Source: Anaerolineae bacterium
GTDB lineage: Bacteria; Chloroflexota; Anaerolineae; Aggregatilineales; Phototrophicaceae
DNA: 64,000 nt
Direction of reading: 5' to 3'
NCBI GenBank assembly: GCA_022843745.1
Contig: JALHNB010000011.1
Location: forward strand, 1 to 64,000
Each line of letters begins with the position of its first letter. Within the stretch, counting starts at the first letter, position 1. The position numbers were made by a program, and so were the translations under genes. Shown piece after piece: positions 50,446 to 59,573 of the stretch. The notes under the pieces were generated by a model. The model saw nothing but the letters and a program-made list of their open reading frames with translations. It did not search any database and was not told the DNA's origin.

Positions 50446-50474
50446 TTCGTTTTGGCTGACCAGCGCACTCGCCG

Positions 50475-50993
50475 CTATACGTCAAAGGTGCTGTTGTTTT
50501 TGACCTTACTCCACTGCGACATGACTTCTTTTCCAAGCATACCATCTTTGTTGATCGGCCTGGATTTAATTTGAAACGCGCCATATTGCAGCGTGATTTC
50601 TTCGATCAATGTGTCGTCGCCCTGGGAGATGGCCTGTTGGATTTTATTGATCATCACCAGCCTACAGGCGATGCTGTAAATTGGGCCAGGTGATTTGGCC
50701 CCACCTGCCGTGAAAAATTCAAATGTCACGGTGTCGTAGCGCGATCCTGAAACCAGCGCATATGCCAGCGCAGGCGTTTGCGCGTCAATGGCTTTCGAAA
50801 TCACAATGGGTTCGAATGTCGCTTTTCCAGACCCTGCCCCACCGGACGTTCCGCCGATGGTGGTTTGGTTTTCCAGCCCCATCAAAAATGACTCAAGCCG
50901 GATGCCCTTGGATCGTGGGTCGAGTGGGCTGTCGGGGATCGCGATCTGGGCATGACTTGGCCCGCTGAACGTCGCAAAAATGTCGATAGCCAT
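50475..50993 (-). CDS. hcp: Hcp-like (type VI secretion tube) protein, orphan
   Basis: A protein of 172 aa resembling Hcp, the ring-forming tube protein of type VI secretion. It begins MAIDIFATFSG, followed by an extended beta-barrel pattern, GSGKATFEPIVISKAIDAQTP, VTFEFFTAGGAKSPGPIYSI and EEITLQYGAFQIKSRPINKD, which correspond in order to Hcp strands. No VgrG, VipA/B, ClpV or baseplate genes occur in the window, so this is an orphan. ATG 50993 has AAGGA eight bases upstream; TTG at 50999 is less likely. In Chloroflexota such orphans are common; the role may be extracellular, not T6SS. Confidence 0.82.
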   Translation of the reverse strand: MAIDIFATFSGPSHAQIAIPDSPLDPRSKGIRLESFLMGLENQTTIGGTSGGAGSGKATFEPIVISKAIDAQTPALAYALVSGSRYDTVTFEFFTAGGAKSPGPIYSIACRLVMINKIQQAISQGDDTLIEEITLQYGAFQIKSRPINKDGMLGKEVMSQWSKVKNNSTFDV

Positions 50994-51097
50994 GTTCAAA
51001 TTCCTTTTCGATAAGATTATTCTTTGAACAGCTTATCAGGATTTCGGCTTCCCGGCGAATAGCGATGGTTTAGAGACGCCTTAGCGATGCTTTTATA

Positions 51098-52183
51098 TCA
51101 TGGCAGCGGATGCCACAGCATTGACAGAGCGATAGCCGCCGCGACCAGCAGTGCGCCCAGCGCGACAAACCCCACGCTGATTTCCGTCGCTTCGTTGCGG
51201 ACAATCAAGGATGTCGGTAGTTCGCGGAAAACTTCCTGGAGTTCGCTGCCACTTTCCGCCAGATAATATTCCCCTCCGGTGCTGTCCGCGATCTGAATCA
51301 GCGTTTCTTCGTCAATATCCCGACGAAATCCGCCGCCACCCCCTGGCCCGCCGCCAGGGCCACCGCCACCAAATGATTGTCCACCGCCCCCACCGAAAGG
51401 TTCGCGTCCCCAGAATTCCGGGCCGCAGTTCACAAATTCGCCGCCAAATTCCGTGCCAAAGCCGATGGTATAGACGCGGATTCCGCGATCAACGGCCTGC
51501 TGCGAGGCATCCAAAGGCAGCGGCCCGGCGTTGGTCGCGCCGTCGGTGAGTAAAACGATAATGTTCGGCACGTATGCGCCGGGGACAACCGGAATGGGCG
51601 GAGGCTCGGTTGAATATTCGGAAACGCTGGGGGCGACGGTTTCATCGACTTCGGCGATCACGTCGATGGATTTCAAAATCGCGCTGCCAACCGCCGTCCT
51701 GCGTCCCGTAATCAGGCTATTGATGGCGGTTTGCAGGGCATCCTCGTCGGTGGTTGGCATCTGAACCACTTCGGCGAAACCGGAGAAGGCGACGATACCG
51801 ATATGCGCGTTAGCCTCCTGATTTTGGATGAACGAGACGGCGGCGGCCTGCGCTGCGATCAGGCGATTCGGCTCAATATCATTCGAGCACATACTTCGAG
51901 AGACATCCATCGCCAGCACAATGACCGTTTGATTTGTCGGCACAGCCACAACCGCTACGGGTCGTCCGAAGGCGATCACCAGGCTGGCAAGTGCAGCGAC
52001 GAACAAGGCGAATGGCAGATGACGGCGCAGGCGTGAATAGCGGGGCAGCGCTGCCCGTATCAGCGACAGACTGGAATAGCGAACCGTAAAGCGCCGCTTG
52101 CGCCGCAGTATCCAGATATAGGCCGCGATCAGCAGCGGAATCAGGATCAACAGAAGCAAAAATCCCGGCCAAAGCATGTTCAT
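51098..52183 (-). CDS. VWA-domain membrane protein (BatA/BatB-like)
   Basis: A membrane-anchored von Willebrand factor A protein (361 aa). N-terminal TM segments at ~5-23 and ~57-77 and a C-terminal TM at ~335-357. The VWA domain starts with the metal-binding MIDAS motif VIVLAMDVSRSMCSN (DxSxS) and TDGATN. A Gly-rich segment (FGGGGGQSFGGGGPGGG) lies near residue 280. GGAGG precedes ATG 52183. Fourth gene of an operon with a MoxR ATPase and a DUF58 protein; by analogy with Bat proteins it may assemble or check periplasmic enzymes. Confidence 0.9.
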   Translation of the reverse strand: MNMLWPGFLLLLILIPLLIAAYIWILRRKRRFTVRYSSLSLIRAALPRYSRLRRHLPFALFVAALASLVIAFGRPVAVVAVPTNQTVIVLAMDVSRSMCSNDIEPNRLIAAQAAAVSFIQNQEANAHIGIVAFSGFAEVVQMPTTDEDALQTAINSLITGRRTAVGSAILKSIDVIAEVDETVAPSVSEYSTEPPPIPVVPGAYVPNIIVLLTDGATNAGPLPLDASQQAVDRGIRVYTIGFGTEFGGEFVNCGPEFWGREPFGGGGGQSFGGGGPGGGPGGGGGFRRDIDEETLIQIADSTGGEYYLAESGSELQEVFRELPTSLIVRNEATEISVGFVALGALLVAAAIALSMLWHPLP

Positions 52184-52193
52184 ACGCCACCTC

Positions 52194-53189
52194 CTACGGC
52201 AAGCGACCAAACCATAATAACGAACACGCCCCGCCGATCAGCAGTATGAAGATGCTCATGCCCGCGAAAAGCGGCGTGATTTCCATTTCTTCCGGTTTAA
52301 TCACCAACTGGGGATCGAGATTGTCGTAAATATTGATTAAATCTTCCTGGCTTTCCGCGTTGTAATACGTGCCGCCCGTCATCAACGAAAGCTGCTGCAA
52401 CATGGGTTCATCAAGTCGTGAGTGGATATTAAAACCCTCGATGTTCAGGACTGCGCCCGCCGCGCTGCCGATGCCGACGGTGTAAATGCGGATGCCGAGG
52501 TCTGTCGCTGCCTGCGCGATGGTCAGCGGGTCGGGTTCTTCGTTATTTTCGCCGTCCGTGAGCAGGACGATCACCGCCGACGTAAACGTCCCTTGCGGCA
52601 TGGGTGTCGGCACGGCTGTGGGCATGGGTGTCAGGTTACTATAGTAATTCGTCTCTTCGCCGCTGGTGACGATTGTGTTGATCGCCGCCAGCAAACCATT
52701 GCCAAGCGATGTGCCGCGCTGAGGTGACAGGCGGTTGATCGCGCCCAACACATCTTCCTGCGCGTTCGTCGGCTGTTGGACGGCGATGCCGCTATCGCTG
52801 AAGGCCACCACGCCGAGCAGCACCGTTGGCGGCTGGCGCAGCACGAAATCCTGCGCGGCGACTTTGGCGGCTTCCATCCGATTCGGCTGCATATCGTCGG
52901 CTGCCATACTGCCGGATACGTCAAACGCGAGGATCACCGTGCCTTCAATCCGGGGTAAACTGACGACAGCCTGTGGTCGCGCCATCGCGAAAATGAGGAT
53001 TCCCAGCCCCGCCAGAAAAAGTATCGGCGGGATATGCCGCCGTGTACCGGGTGTTGAACCTGCCGCGAATCCCAGGCTCTCGTAATTCGCGACCATGCGC
53101 CGTCGCCGCTGCTGAATCCGCAGATACAGCAGAATGAACGCCGGAATCAACAAGAGCAGTAAAAGCATCCCAGGCCAGACAAATGACAT
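52194..53189 (-). CDS. VWA-domain membrane protein (BatA-like paralogue)
   Basis: A second VWA protein (331 aa) with two N-terminal membrane helices (MLLLLLLIPAFILLYL; IPPILFLAGLGILIFAMAR) and a C-terminal one (LFAGMSIFILLIGGACSLLWF). The MIDAS motif is VILAFDVSGSMAADD; TDGENNEEPD follows. Same architecture and ending as the neighbour, so the two are paralogues. ATG 53189 with AGGA upstream is chosen over a TTG at 53195. Ten bases separate it from the next VWA gene on this strand. Confidence 0.9.
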   Translation of the reverse strand: MSFVWPGMLLLLLLIPAFILLYLRIQQRRRRMVANYESLGFAAGSTPGTRRHIPPILFLAGLGILIFAMARPQAVVSLPRIEGTVILAFDVSGSMAADDMQPNRMEAAKVAAQDFVLRQPPTVLLGVVAFSDSGIAVQQPTNAQEDVLGAINRLSPQRGTSLGNGLLAAINTIVTSGEETNYYSNLTPMPTAVPTPMPQGTFTSAVIVLLTDGENNEEPDPLTIAQAATDLGIRIYTVGIGSAAGAVLNIEGFNIHSRLDEPMLQQLSLMTGGTYYNAESQEDLINIYDNLDPQLVIKPEEMEITPLFAGMSIFILLIGGACSLLWFGRLP

Positions 53190-53195
53190 CGGCAA

Positions 53196-53443
53196 TTCCT
53201 GTTTAGTCGTTAGTCGGTAGTCGGTAGTCGTTAGCGCCTATCGTAAATTCTTTCTGTAGGGGCGCAATAAGACTCCATCTGAAAATTCGAACTTCTGCGC
53301 CAAAATGGTATCTGTAGGGGCAGGTCTCAGACCTGCCCGTCGTGTATCATGTCATCATAGGCGGGTCTCAGACCCGCCCCTACACCGTACCCCATATTTA
53401 TTTCTTAAATTGGATGTACCCCAGGCACTAGAAATTGTGTGGC
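53196..53443. repeat. Simple TAGTCGG repeat and two palindromes
   Basis: GTCGTTAGTCGGTAGTCGGT is a short tandem array at 53204-53232. GGGGCAGGTCTCAGACCTGCCC (53314-53336) and GCGGGTCTCAGACCCGCCCC plus TACAC (53357-53382) are inverted GTAGGGGC-type palindromes. No gene. Confidence 0.75.
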
Positions 53444-54331
53444 TCAATTTTTCCGTTGCTTTCGGATGGTGGCGAAGCGCATAATCGCGCGAACCAAATC
53501 CTCTTCCGTCGAAAGCGATAACAGATCGACCCCGGCGCGTTTAAATGTCTGCGCCAATTCGGTTTCACGCTGGCGGGTGGCTTCCGCGAAACGCAGGCGA
53601 AATTGCTTGTCGTGGGTATCCACGTACAACTGCTCGCCTGTCTCCGCATCTTCCATGACGACGATGCCCACGTCCGGGATGTCGATTTCGCGTTGATCCC
53701 ACAGGCGCACTGCCAAAACTTCGTGCCGCTGGTTGAGCAGACTCAATGAGCGTTCCCAACCTGGCTCGCTGATAAAATCCGACACCACAAAGACCAACGA
53801 GCGCTGCTTGATCGCCCTGCTGCCGCCTTCGAGCAGCGGTGTCAGATTCGTAAATGGCGCATGAGTGAGCGGCTGGTGCTTGAGCAGGTCATTAATCAGG
53901 CGCAGAACGTGGAGTCGCCCGCCACGTGCCGGAATAGTTTTTTCGATCTGACCGCCGTAGAAAATCGCGCCGACGCGGTTGCCGTGACGGGTGAGCAAAC
54001 GCGCTATCGTCGTCACGAAATCAATCAGCACCTTACGCTTCACGTTTTGCACCGGGCCGAAATCAACCGAAGGGCTGAGGTCGAGCAGAAACCAGGCGGT
54101 AATTTCGCGATCTTCGACATATTTGCGCACATAAGGCGCATCCATACGCGCGGTGACATTCCAGTCAATATAGCGAATGTCGTCTTCCGGCTGGTATTCG
54201 CGCAGGTCGGCAAAATCCACGCCATAGCCGTAGAAAATGCTGCGGTAGTCGCCTTGTAGCAGGCCATCAAGCCGCCGGATCACCTGCCAATCGAGGCGTT
54301 GCAGGATGCGCTCAGGCGTTGCTTCGTTCAC
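53444..54331 (-). CDS. DUF58-domain protein
   Basis: A DUF58 protein (295 aa), usually found beside MoxR ATPases and VWA proteins. Characteristic: GVDFADLREYQPEDDIRYIDWNVTARM, then EITAWFLLDLSPSVDFG (the VWA-like DxSxS site) and RQREFAETFKRAGVDLL-like end. Predicted soluble or membrane-associated; role unknown, proposed to link the MoxR chaperone to its substrate. It begins at GTG 54331, overlapping the MoxR gene by 20 bases. Confidence 0.9.
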   Translation of the reverse strand: MNEATPERILQRLDWQVIRRLDGLLQGDYRSIFYGYGVDFADLREYQPEDDIRYIDWNVTARMDAPYVRKYVEDREITAWFLLDLSPSVDFGPVQNVKRKVLIDFVTTIARLLTRHGNRVGAIFYGGQIEKTIPARGGRLHVLRLINDLLKHQPLTHAPFTNLTPLLEGGSRAIKQRSLVFVVSDFISEPGWERSLSLLNQRHEVLAVRLWDQREIDIPDVGIVVMEDAETGEQLYVDTHDKQFRLRFAEATRQRETELAQTFKRAGVDLLSLSTEEDLVRAIMRFATIRKQRKN

Positions 54332-55304
54332 GGAGTGGCACCTCTGGCACGGGTATGCGATTGATAATCTTCTTGAGGAGATCGTCAGCGCTCACATTGT
54401 CCGACAGCGCTTCATAGGACAGCACAAGGCGATGCCGGATCACGTCCAGCGCCATATCCAGAATATCCTGCGGCAGCACATAATCGCGCCCACGCACATA
54501 GGCCAGCACTCGTCCGGTGAGGATCAGGTTGATCGACGCGCGGGGACTCGCGCCAAACGTGACATAATGCGACAGGTCTTTCAGGCCAATTTCCTGCGGC
54601 TTGCGGGTCGCGCTGACCATGCGAACGGTGTATTCGATGAGCGCCGGATCGACGTAAACTTTGTCGGCGGCTTTTTGCAATTCTAACAACTGGTCGGTAG
54701 TCAAAACATGCTGGACAGCCTGTAAAGCGCCCGTCATGCGCTCGACAATCACAAACTCTTCGGTTGATGTGGGATAGCCGACCAGCACCTTGAGCATGAA
54801 ACGGTCTACCTGGGCTTCCGGCAGCGCGTAAGTGCCTTCGGTCTCGATGGGATTTTGCGTCGCCAGCACCAGGAAGGGATTCGGCACTTTATGGGTTTCG
54901 CGTCCAATCGTGACCTGGCGTTCCTGCATGACTTCCAGCAGCGCGCTCTGGACTTTCGCCGGGGCGCGGTTGATTTCATCCGCCAGCAGCAGATTGGTGA
55001 AAACCGGGCCGAGCGAGGTGTTAAATTCACCTGTTTTCTGGTTGTAAATGCGCGTCCCGATCAGATCGGCAGGCACGAGATCGGGCGTGAACTGGATGCG
55101 CTTGAATTCGCCGCCAATCGATTCGGCCAGCGTCTTGATCGCCATCGTTTTCGCCAGCCCCGGAACGCCCTCGACGAGGACATGACCCCGCGCCAGCAGC
55201 GCGACGATCAGCCGTTCCAGCAGATGATCCTGCCCGACGATCACCTTTTTGACTTCGTATAACACGCGCTCCATCGGCTTATCGTTATCGAAATTTGCTT
55301 TCAT
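54312..55304 (-). CDS. MoxR-family AAA+ ATPase
   Basis: An AAA+ chaperone-type ATPase (330 aa). Walker A VEGVPGLAKTMAIK (~residue 40), Walker B LLADEINRA, sensor-1 LVLATQNPIETEGTYALPEAQ, and the family lid at the C-terminus (ARGRDYVLPQDI). MoxR proteins act with VWA partners in maturation of protein complexes or enzymes. First gene of the operon that continues with DUF58 and two VWA proteins, so it probably drives their function. ATG 55304. Confidence 0.95.
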   Translation of the reverse strand: MKANFDNDKPMERVLYEVKKVIVGQDHLLERLIVALLARGHVLVEGVPGLAKTMAIKTLAESIGGEFKRIQFTPDLVPADLIGTRIYNQKTGEFNTSLGPVFTNLLLADEINRAPAKVQSALLEVMQERQVTIGRETHKVPNPFLVLATQNPIETEGTYALPEAQVDRFMLKVLVGYPTSTEEFVIVERMTGALQAVQHVLTTDQLLELQKAADKVYVDPALIEYTVRMVSATRKPQEIGLKDLSHYVTFGASPRASINLILTGRVLAYVRGRDYVLPQDILDMALDVIRHRLVLSYEALSDNVSADDLLKKIINRIPVPEVPLRERSNA

Positions 55305-55352
55305 CCATTTTCCCTGTCATTTAATAGAGCGATAAATCAGCCGCATCGCAGT

Positions 55353-56225
55353 TTAATAAGGCGGTAAACCAGCCCCGCCGCCCGCCGTCGTGATGGGTAC
55401 AGCAAAGCCGATGCCAACAAAAAAATCCTCGCCAATGGGGTTGTAGAGTCCGGTTACGATGCCGACTACCTGACCGTAACGATTCAGCAGCGGGCCGCCG
55501 GAGTTGCCGGGATTCATGGCGGTGTCTACCTGAATCAAGCCTTCCATCAGGCCAAGATTCGGGATTTCGAAGGTGCGGTCAAAGCCAGAGATCACGCCCG
55601 CGCTCATCGAGCCATATAAGCTGAAGGGATGACCGACGACGAAAGCTTCATCGCCGATCCGCATGGCGTTCGGATTACCGAGTGTGGCGGGTACGAGCAC
55701 TTCCGGCGCACGATCCGCGTAGAGAACGGCGATGTCATTTTCCGGCTGTGTACTGATAATCTGCGCGGTAGACTGTGTGCCATCGGCGAAAATGACGTAA
55801 ATATCCGGCGCATTGGCAACAACGTGCAGGCTGGTCATGATGTCGCCCTGGTCGTTGATAATCACCCCCGTGGCGACTTCATCATCGGCTAGTGTGCGGA
55901 AATCGGTTTGAATGTTGCCTGCGATTCCGTCGTCTGTGGCTGGCGGTTCGGTTTGGATCAGGACGAGCGAGGGTTGGATAATCTGGTAGACCAGTGAAGA
56001 AAATGTTGGCGGTGGGGTTGCCGAGGCCATCGCGTTGGCAACGGTCTGGCTGACATCGCGCTGAGTCAGCGGCGTTGGCGGGGGCGTGAGCGAGTCGTAG
56101 ATCAGGAGTGCCAGCAGTGCGGCGAACACACCCGAAGCAAACGGCACTGCGCTTCGTATGATCGCGCGTAACCGCCGTAGACGCTGCCGCCAGATTTCCG
56201 AACGTGACGTAAACGTTTCGTTCAA
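55353..56225 (-). CDS. Membrane-anchored S1C trypsin-like serine protease (HtrA-like)
   Basis: A HtrA/DegP-type protease of 290 aa. Residues ~25-43 are a single membrane anchor (VPFASGVFAALLALLIY), followed by a proline-rich spacer. The catalytic triad is His134 (TSLHVVA), Asp164 (ENDIAVL) and Ser242 (NPGNSGGPL). The chain ends after ITTAGGGAGLPPY with no PDZ domain, unlike DegP or DegS. It is likely active in protein quality control outside the cytoplasm. The start seems to be TTG 56225; no ATG fits upstream. It is separated by 48 bases from the MoxR gene and may lead that operon. Confidence 0.9.
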   Translation of the reverse strand: MNETFTSRSEIWRQRLRRLRAIIRSAVPFASGVFAALLALLIYDSLTPPPTPLTQRDVSQTVANAMASATPPPTFSSLVYQIIQPSLVLIQTEPPATDDGIAGNIQTDFRTLADDEVATGVIINDQGDIMTSLHVVANAPDIYVIFADGTQSTAQIISTQPENDIAVLYADRAPEVLVPATLGNPNAMRIGDEAFVVGHPFSLYGSMSAGVISGFDRTFEIPNLGLMEGLIQVDTAMNPGNSGGPLLNRYGQVVGIVTGLYNPIGEDFFVGIGFAVPITTAGGGAGLPPY

Positions 56226-56391
56226 ATAGAAGTGACTTCCACTCAGAAACTTTTACAATGGGGCGATTGTAGACGGTGATTCTGAGTAGAAGATGAGAGC
56301 GAACCTTAAATTTACCCTAAATTTTCCCTTCGCTAGCGTGTCGTAATAATGATGCCATAATAAGACCGATATAAGTAGCAGTGGAAAAACG

Positions 56392-57351
56392 ATGACCGCT
56401 GTTCAGCATTTCCCCATCGCACGTTCGATTTTGTCAGCCGAGGCGCTGGCAGAGCTGGTTGAATCCGCTTACGGTCTGCCCGTTGTGGAGTGTCGACTTA
56501 TCAAAGCGATGATTCTGGACACCTATCGCGTGACCACATCAAAGGGCCTTTACATCCTGCGCGTCTATCCTCACAAACGCCGAAGCCTGCCGGAAATCAC
56601 GTCTGAACTGGATTTCCTCGTCTATCTCCATACGCAGGGTTCGCCTGTATCGATTCCGATTGAGCAAAAAAGTGGCGAATACCTGCTGACAATTTCCGCG
56701 CCAGAGGGGGTGCGTTACGGGGCTTTATTCACCTATGCCGATGGGCAGCCTCTTGGTGAAAACCCGGCATCCGTCCGCGCTTATGGTCGTGCTATTGCCC
56801 AGATTCATGCCATCGCGGATACCATGCCGCAAAAATTGACACGCGCACCGCTGGATTTGGAGATGCTGTTGGAGCGTCCCCTGCGTGATCTGGAGCGTGT
56901 TTTCGAGGATCGCCATGACGATTGGGCATTTCTGCGGCACGTTGGAGACAAGATCAGGCCGAAAATCGCCGCCCTTTCAACCGAAGCACCTGCCTACGGC
57001 CTGTGTCATGGCGATGTCGGCGCGGCAAATGTCCATGTTTCCGAGAATGATCAACTGACAATTTTTGATTTCGATTTTTGCGGCCCCGGCTGGCGTGCCT
57101 ATGACGTCGCCAATTTTTTGACCGACGAATCAGAAGAAGTGGTCGGCGAATTTCTGGCGGGGTATGAGGAAATCCGCGTGATTCCGCAGCATGAGCGCGA
57201 TACCTTTCCGCTGTTTCAGGCTCTTCAGAGCATCTGGGTTTTGGGTATCCGTGCGGACTATGTGAATGACTGGGGGATGATGTATTTCCCAGACCGATTC
57301 GTCAATAATGTCCTCAAATTTATTCGCGAGACAGCCGGAAAAATCGAGTAA
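56392..57351 (+). CDS. APH-family phosphotransferase (homoserine kinase II-like)
   Basis: A kinase-fold small-molecule phosphotransferase of 319 aa. The APH/ChoK motifs are present: CHGDVGAANVH (catalytic Asp near residue 213) and FDFDFCGPGWRAYDVANFL (metal-binding Asp). The N-terminal lobe shows the nucleotide-binding region TYRVTTSKGLYILRVYPHKR. Likely substrates are sugars, amino alcohols or homoserine; no biosynthetic neighbours are present to decide. ATG 56392 preceded by AAAACG; ribosome-binding site weak. Confidence 0.87.
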   Translation: MTAVQHFPIARSILSAEALAELVESAYGLPVVECRLIKAMILDTYRVTTSKGLYILRVYPHKRRSLPEITSELDFLVYLHTQGSPVSIPIEQKSGEYLLTISAPEGVRYGALFTYADGQPLGENPASVRAYGRAIAQIHAIADTMPQKLTRAPLDLEMLLERPLRDLERVFEDRHDDWAFLRHVGDKIRPKIAALSTEAPAYGLCHGDVGAANVHVSENDQLTIFDFDFCGPGWRAYDVANFLTDESEEVVGEFLAGYEEIRVIPQHERDTFPLFQALQSIWVLGIRADYVNDWGMMYFPDRFVNNVLKFIRETAGKIE

Positions 57352-57591
57352 TCTTTTGACTCAACCTCATCCGTGTGTCTACAGCCTCAAATATTTACCA
57401 CTTTCTCTTACAGTCCGTATGCTATATGATAGAGTCCAATATGGTGAAAATAACTCCCACTCGCGAATTTTAACCAACACAACTTGACCATCCTCAAAAG
57501 CAGCCCGACAGACGCTTATTGTGAACCCCTCACAATTCAGGGCGCTTTGGCAAAGACAATATTTCTATAAAACCGATAACAGGAATCCAAA
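57352..57591. other. Short gap without a recognised feature
   Basis: Two hundred and forty AT-rich bases; no gene or clear palindrome was found. Confidence 0.4.
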
Positions 57592-57804
57592 ATGATAAAA
57601 GAACGAATTAAAGGTCAGCGCGTTTATATGAAGCGTTACAACGTCAAAGCGGGTGAAATAAAACCCCGGTACGGGACTGTCGAAAACGATGAAGACGACG
57701 GTTCGGATTGTACGCATGTCCGTTTTGACGACACGCCAAATTTTGTGCAGGCCGTCATCACCTACTACCTGTTTGCCGATGGCGATCCGGTTAATAAAGA
57801 TTAG
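57592..57804 (+). CDS. Hypothetical small protein (70 aa)
   Basis: Not recognised. Highly charged and soluble: IKERIKGQRVYMKRYNVKAG then YGTVENDEDDGSDCTHVRFD and FVQAVITYYLFADGDP. No membrane segment, one cysteine. ATG 57592 with AGGAA ten bases upstream and a full stop codon make it a plausible gene. It could be a small regulatory or phage-type protein, without a basis for choosing. Confidence 0.5.
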   Translation: MIKERIKGQRVYMKRYNVKAGEIKPRYGTVENDEDDGSDCTHVRFDDTPNFVQAVITYYLFADGDPVNKD

Positions 57805-58170
57805 TGAAGTCAACAAGAACGTGGCTACGCGCTCCCTCGCCCATGCGGTTGCGGGGAGCGTGTCAGCATGTCAGCCATAGATTAGGCCTGAAATAGCAAT
57901 CGCGCCGGTTCAACCAGCGCGATTGTGATTTTTGAGTTCGTTTTTCAAGCGTCCGTTCAGACGTTTACACCTGTTTATGCAACAGGACTCTCCAAAGCCT
58001 TATTCAGTTGTTCGATCAAATCCATCAAGTCGATTTGCCTTTCTACAACCTAAGCCTTTCTATTTAAATCTTGGCGCTTATCGGGTCAATTGTCAATCAA
58101 GGAAGCGTGAATTTCGTGTAAATTGACAAATTAACCTGCTTCGCTAGGCAATAGTCCCACAAAAATACCC
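57805..58170. other. 366-base gap; inverted segments, no gene
   Basis: A hairpin-like CCTCGCCCATGCGGTTGCGGGG stretch near 57830-57855 is followed by GTGTCAGCATGTCAGCC. GGTTCAACCAGC at 57907 may be a small structure. The motif TCAAGGAAGCGTGAATTTCG then TGTAAATTGAC at 58095-58126 resembles the tandem repeat ahead of the DeoR gene (TCAAGAAAATTCGTGCAAAT). Confidence 0.45.
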
Positions 58171-58683
58171 CTACTTCCCCATCCGCACACGCCGCAACGC
58201 TTCCTCGTAGAGCAGGTCGTGATTCGCCATCGTCGGCAGGGTTCGCACTTCGTCCGGCGTGAAAAATTTGCGCTCGTAGCTTTCCATGTTGATTTCGAAC
58301 GGTGCGAGTTCGATGACGCGGCACAGATAATAGACCTGCACGGAAATCGGATATGGGAAGCGATAACCCGGCGGCCTGGGGCAAAAAACCTCAAGCTCCT
58401 GGATGCCGATTTGCTCGATCACCTCGACTTTGACGGTGGTTTCTTCCCAGATTTCGCGGATGGCTGCGGATTCGGGTGCTTCCCAGCGCTCGATCATACC
58501 GCCGGGGATGTCCCAACCGCGTGGAAGAATATGCGCCATCAGCACATTTTCGCCCTCAAAGACAAAGCCAAATGCCGTGCCGCATTGTTCGCGCGGGGGC
58601 GTTTCGTCACTGATATAGAGGCGGCCTTCGCCGGGCTTCAGCAGCCAGGGAATATCCGAATTTTTTCGAATTAAAGTTTTCAT
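58171..58683 (-). CDS. Nudix hydrolase
   Basis: A Nudix-fold pyrophosphohydrolase of 170 aa. The box is G-G-MIERW-E-APESAAI-REIWEET (G x5 E x7 REUxEE), with all essential glutamates; the final Gly of the consensus is Thr. It probably hydrolyses nucleoside diphosphate derivatives or oxidised nucleotides; the substrate is uncertain. ATG 58683 overlaps the stop of the DUF2807 gene by four bases (ATGA), so the two are translationally coupled. Confidence 0.92.
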   Translation of the reverse strand: MKTLIRKNSDIPWLLKPGEGRLYISDETPPREQCGTAFGFVFEGENVLMAHILPRGWDIPGGMIERWEAPESAAIREIWEETTVKVEVIEQIGIQELEVFCPRPPGYRFPYPISVQVYYLCRVIELAPFEINMESYERKFFTPDEVRTLPTMANHDLLYEEALRRVRMGK

Positions 58684-59504
58684 TTGGGTTTGATCTCCCC
58701 TGCCCCGGTGTCCTGTTGAGTCAGCGCCGGGCTGCCGACATAAATGACCGATCCCGTGCCTGTCACCGTCGCGTTCAGCGATTCGTTGACGTTGACGGTG
58801 ATGCTGCCGGATGAATTCGTCGTAACAATCGCGCTGGAACTGATAAGATTTTCGGCGTTATAGCTGCCACCGCCGCTGATGGTCACGGTTTGGCTGCTGG
58901 CCTGCCCGGAAAGCGTCACGCTGCCCGCGCCGCGCAAATCCGCCTGAATCATCGTTGTGACCAGTGCGCCGATTTCCACATTTCCCACGCCGGAAACATC
59001 CAGGTTGGTATCGGCACTTTCCAGGCTGCGCAAAATCGTGCTGCCCGACCCGCTGTTGACCATATCCGCGCCGCTGGTAATCATCAGGTTGCCCAGCGCG
59101 ATACTGCCCGATCCGCTGTTTTCCAGGCTGATGACATCCGCGCTCAGGTTTTCGGTGTTGATGACTCCCGCGCCCGTGAGCGAAATGGCGTTAATTTCCA
59201 ACACCGTCAGCGTGTAGGTGAGCGTCGTCGGGCTGCTGAAACTGCGGCTGGCATCAATCGTCAGCGTGCCATCTTTGACAGTCGTCACGATCAGCGGCAG
59301 GATATTATCGTCCGTCTCGACAAACAGCGATTCCACACTGCCCTGCTGAATTACCAATGTGCCGACTGCTGCCAGATTGACCGCTACCACATCCTTGACG
59401 GTGCGTTCTTCGCTGCGGACATTCCCCGATCCGGTAATCGGCGTGACGCTGCTGCACGCTCCCAGAATCAGCGCGGCGATTAAAATCCATACGTGATTTC
59501 GCAT
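58680..59504 (-). CDS. DUF2807 lipoprotein (GIN-domain)
   Basis: A secreted lipoprotein of 274 aa. Signal with a lipobox (ILIAALILGAC, cysteine near residue 16). The body is a GIN/DUF2807-type right-handed beta-helix: NVRSEERTVKDVVAVNLAAVGTLVI followed by many GSGSI, GVGNVEIGAL, GAGSVTLSG and GSVIYVG turns. These proteins are putative adhesin-like or signalling surface proteins, and the exact role is unknown. It is upstream of, and coupled to, the Nudix gene. Confidence 0.9.
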   Translation of the reverse strand: MRNHVWILIAALILGACSSVTPITGSGNVRSEERTVKDVVAVNLAAVGTLVIQQGSVESLFVETDDNILPLIVTTVKDGTLTIDASRSFSSPTTLTYTLTVLEINAISLTGAGVINTENLSADVISLENSGSGSIALGNLMITSGADMVNSGSGSTILRSLESADTNLDVSGVGNVEIGALVTTMIQADLRGAGSVTLSGQASSQTVTISGGGSYNAENLISSSAIVTTNSSGSITVNVNESLNATVTGTGSVIYVGSPALTQQDTGAGEIKPK

Positions 59505-59573
59505 ATTTTTACCCGAAATAATGGCGCGATAAAATGATACTCTGTGGGAGATTATAGCATGGGCGGATCGTGA

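Noticed and set aside
50999-50999. TTG start for the Hcp-like gene
   Set aside because: ATG at 50993 has AAGGA with better spacing and matches the usual Hcp start.
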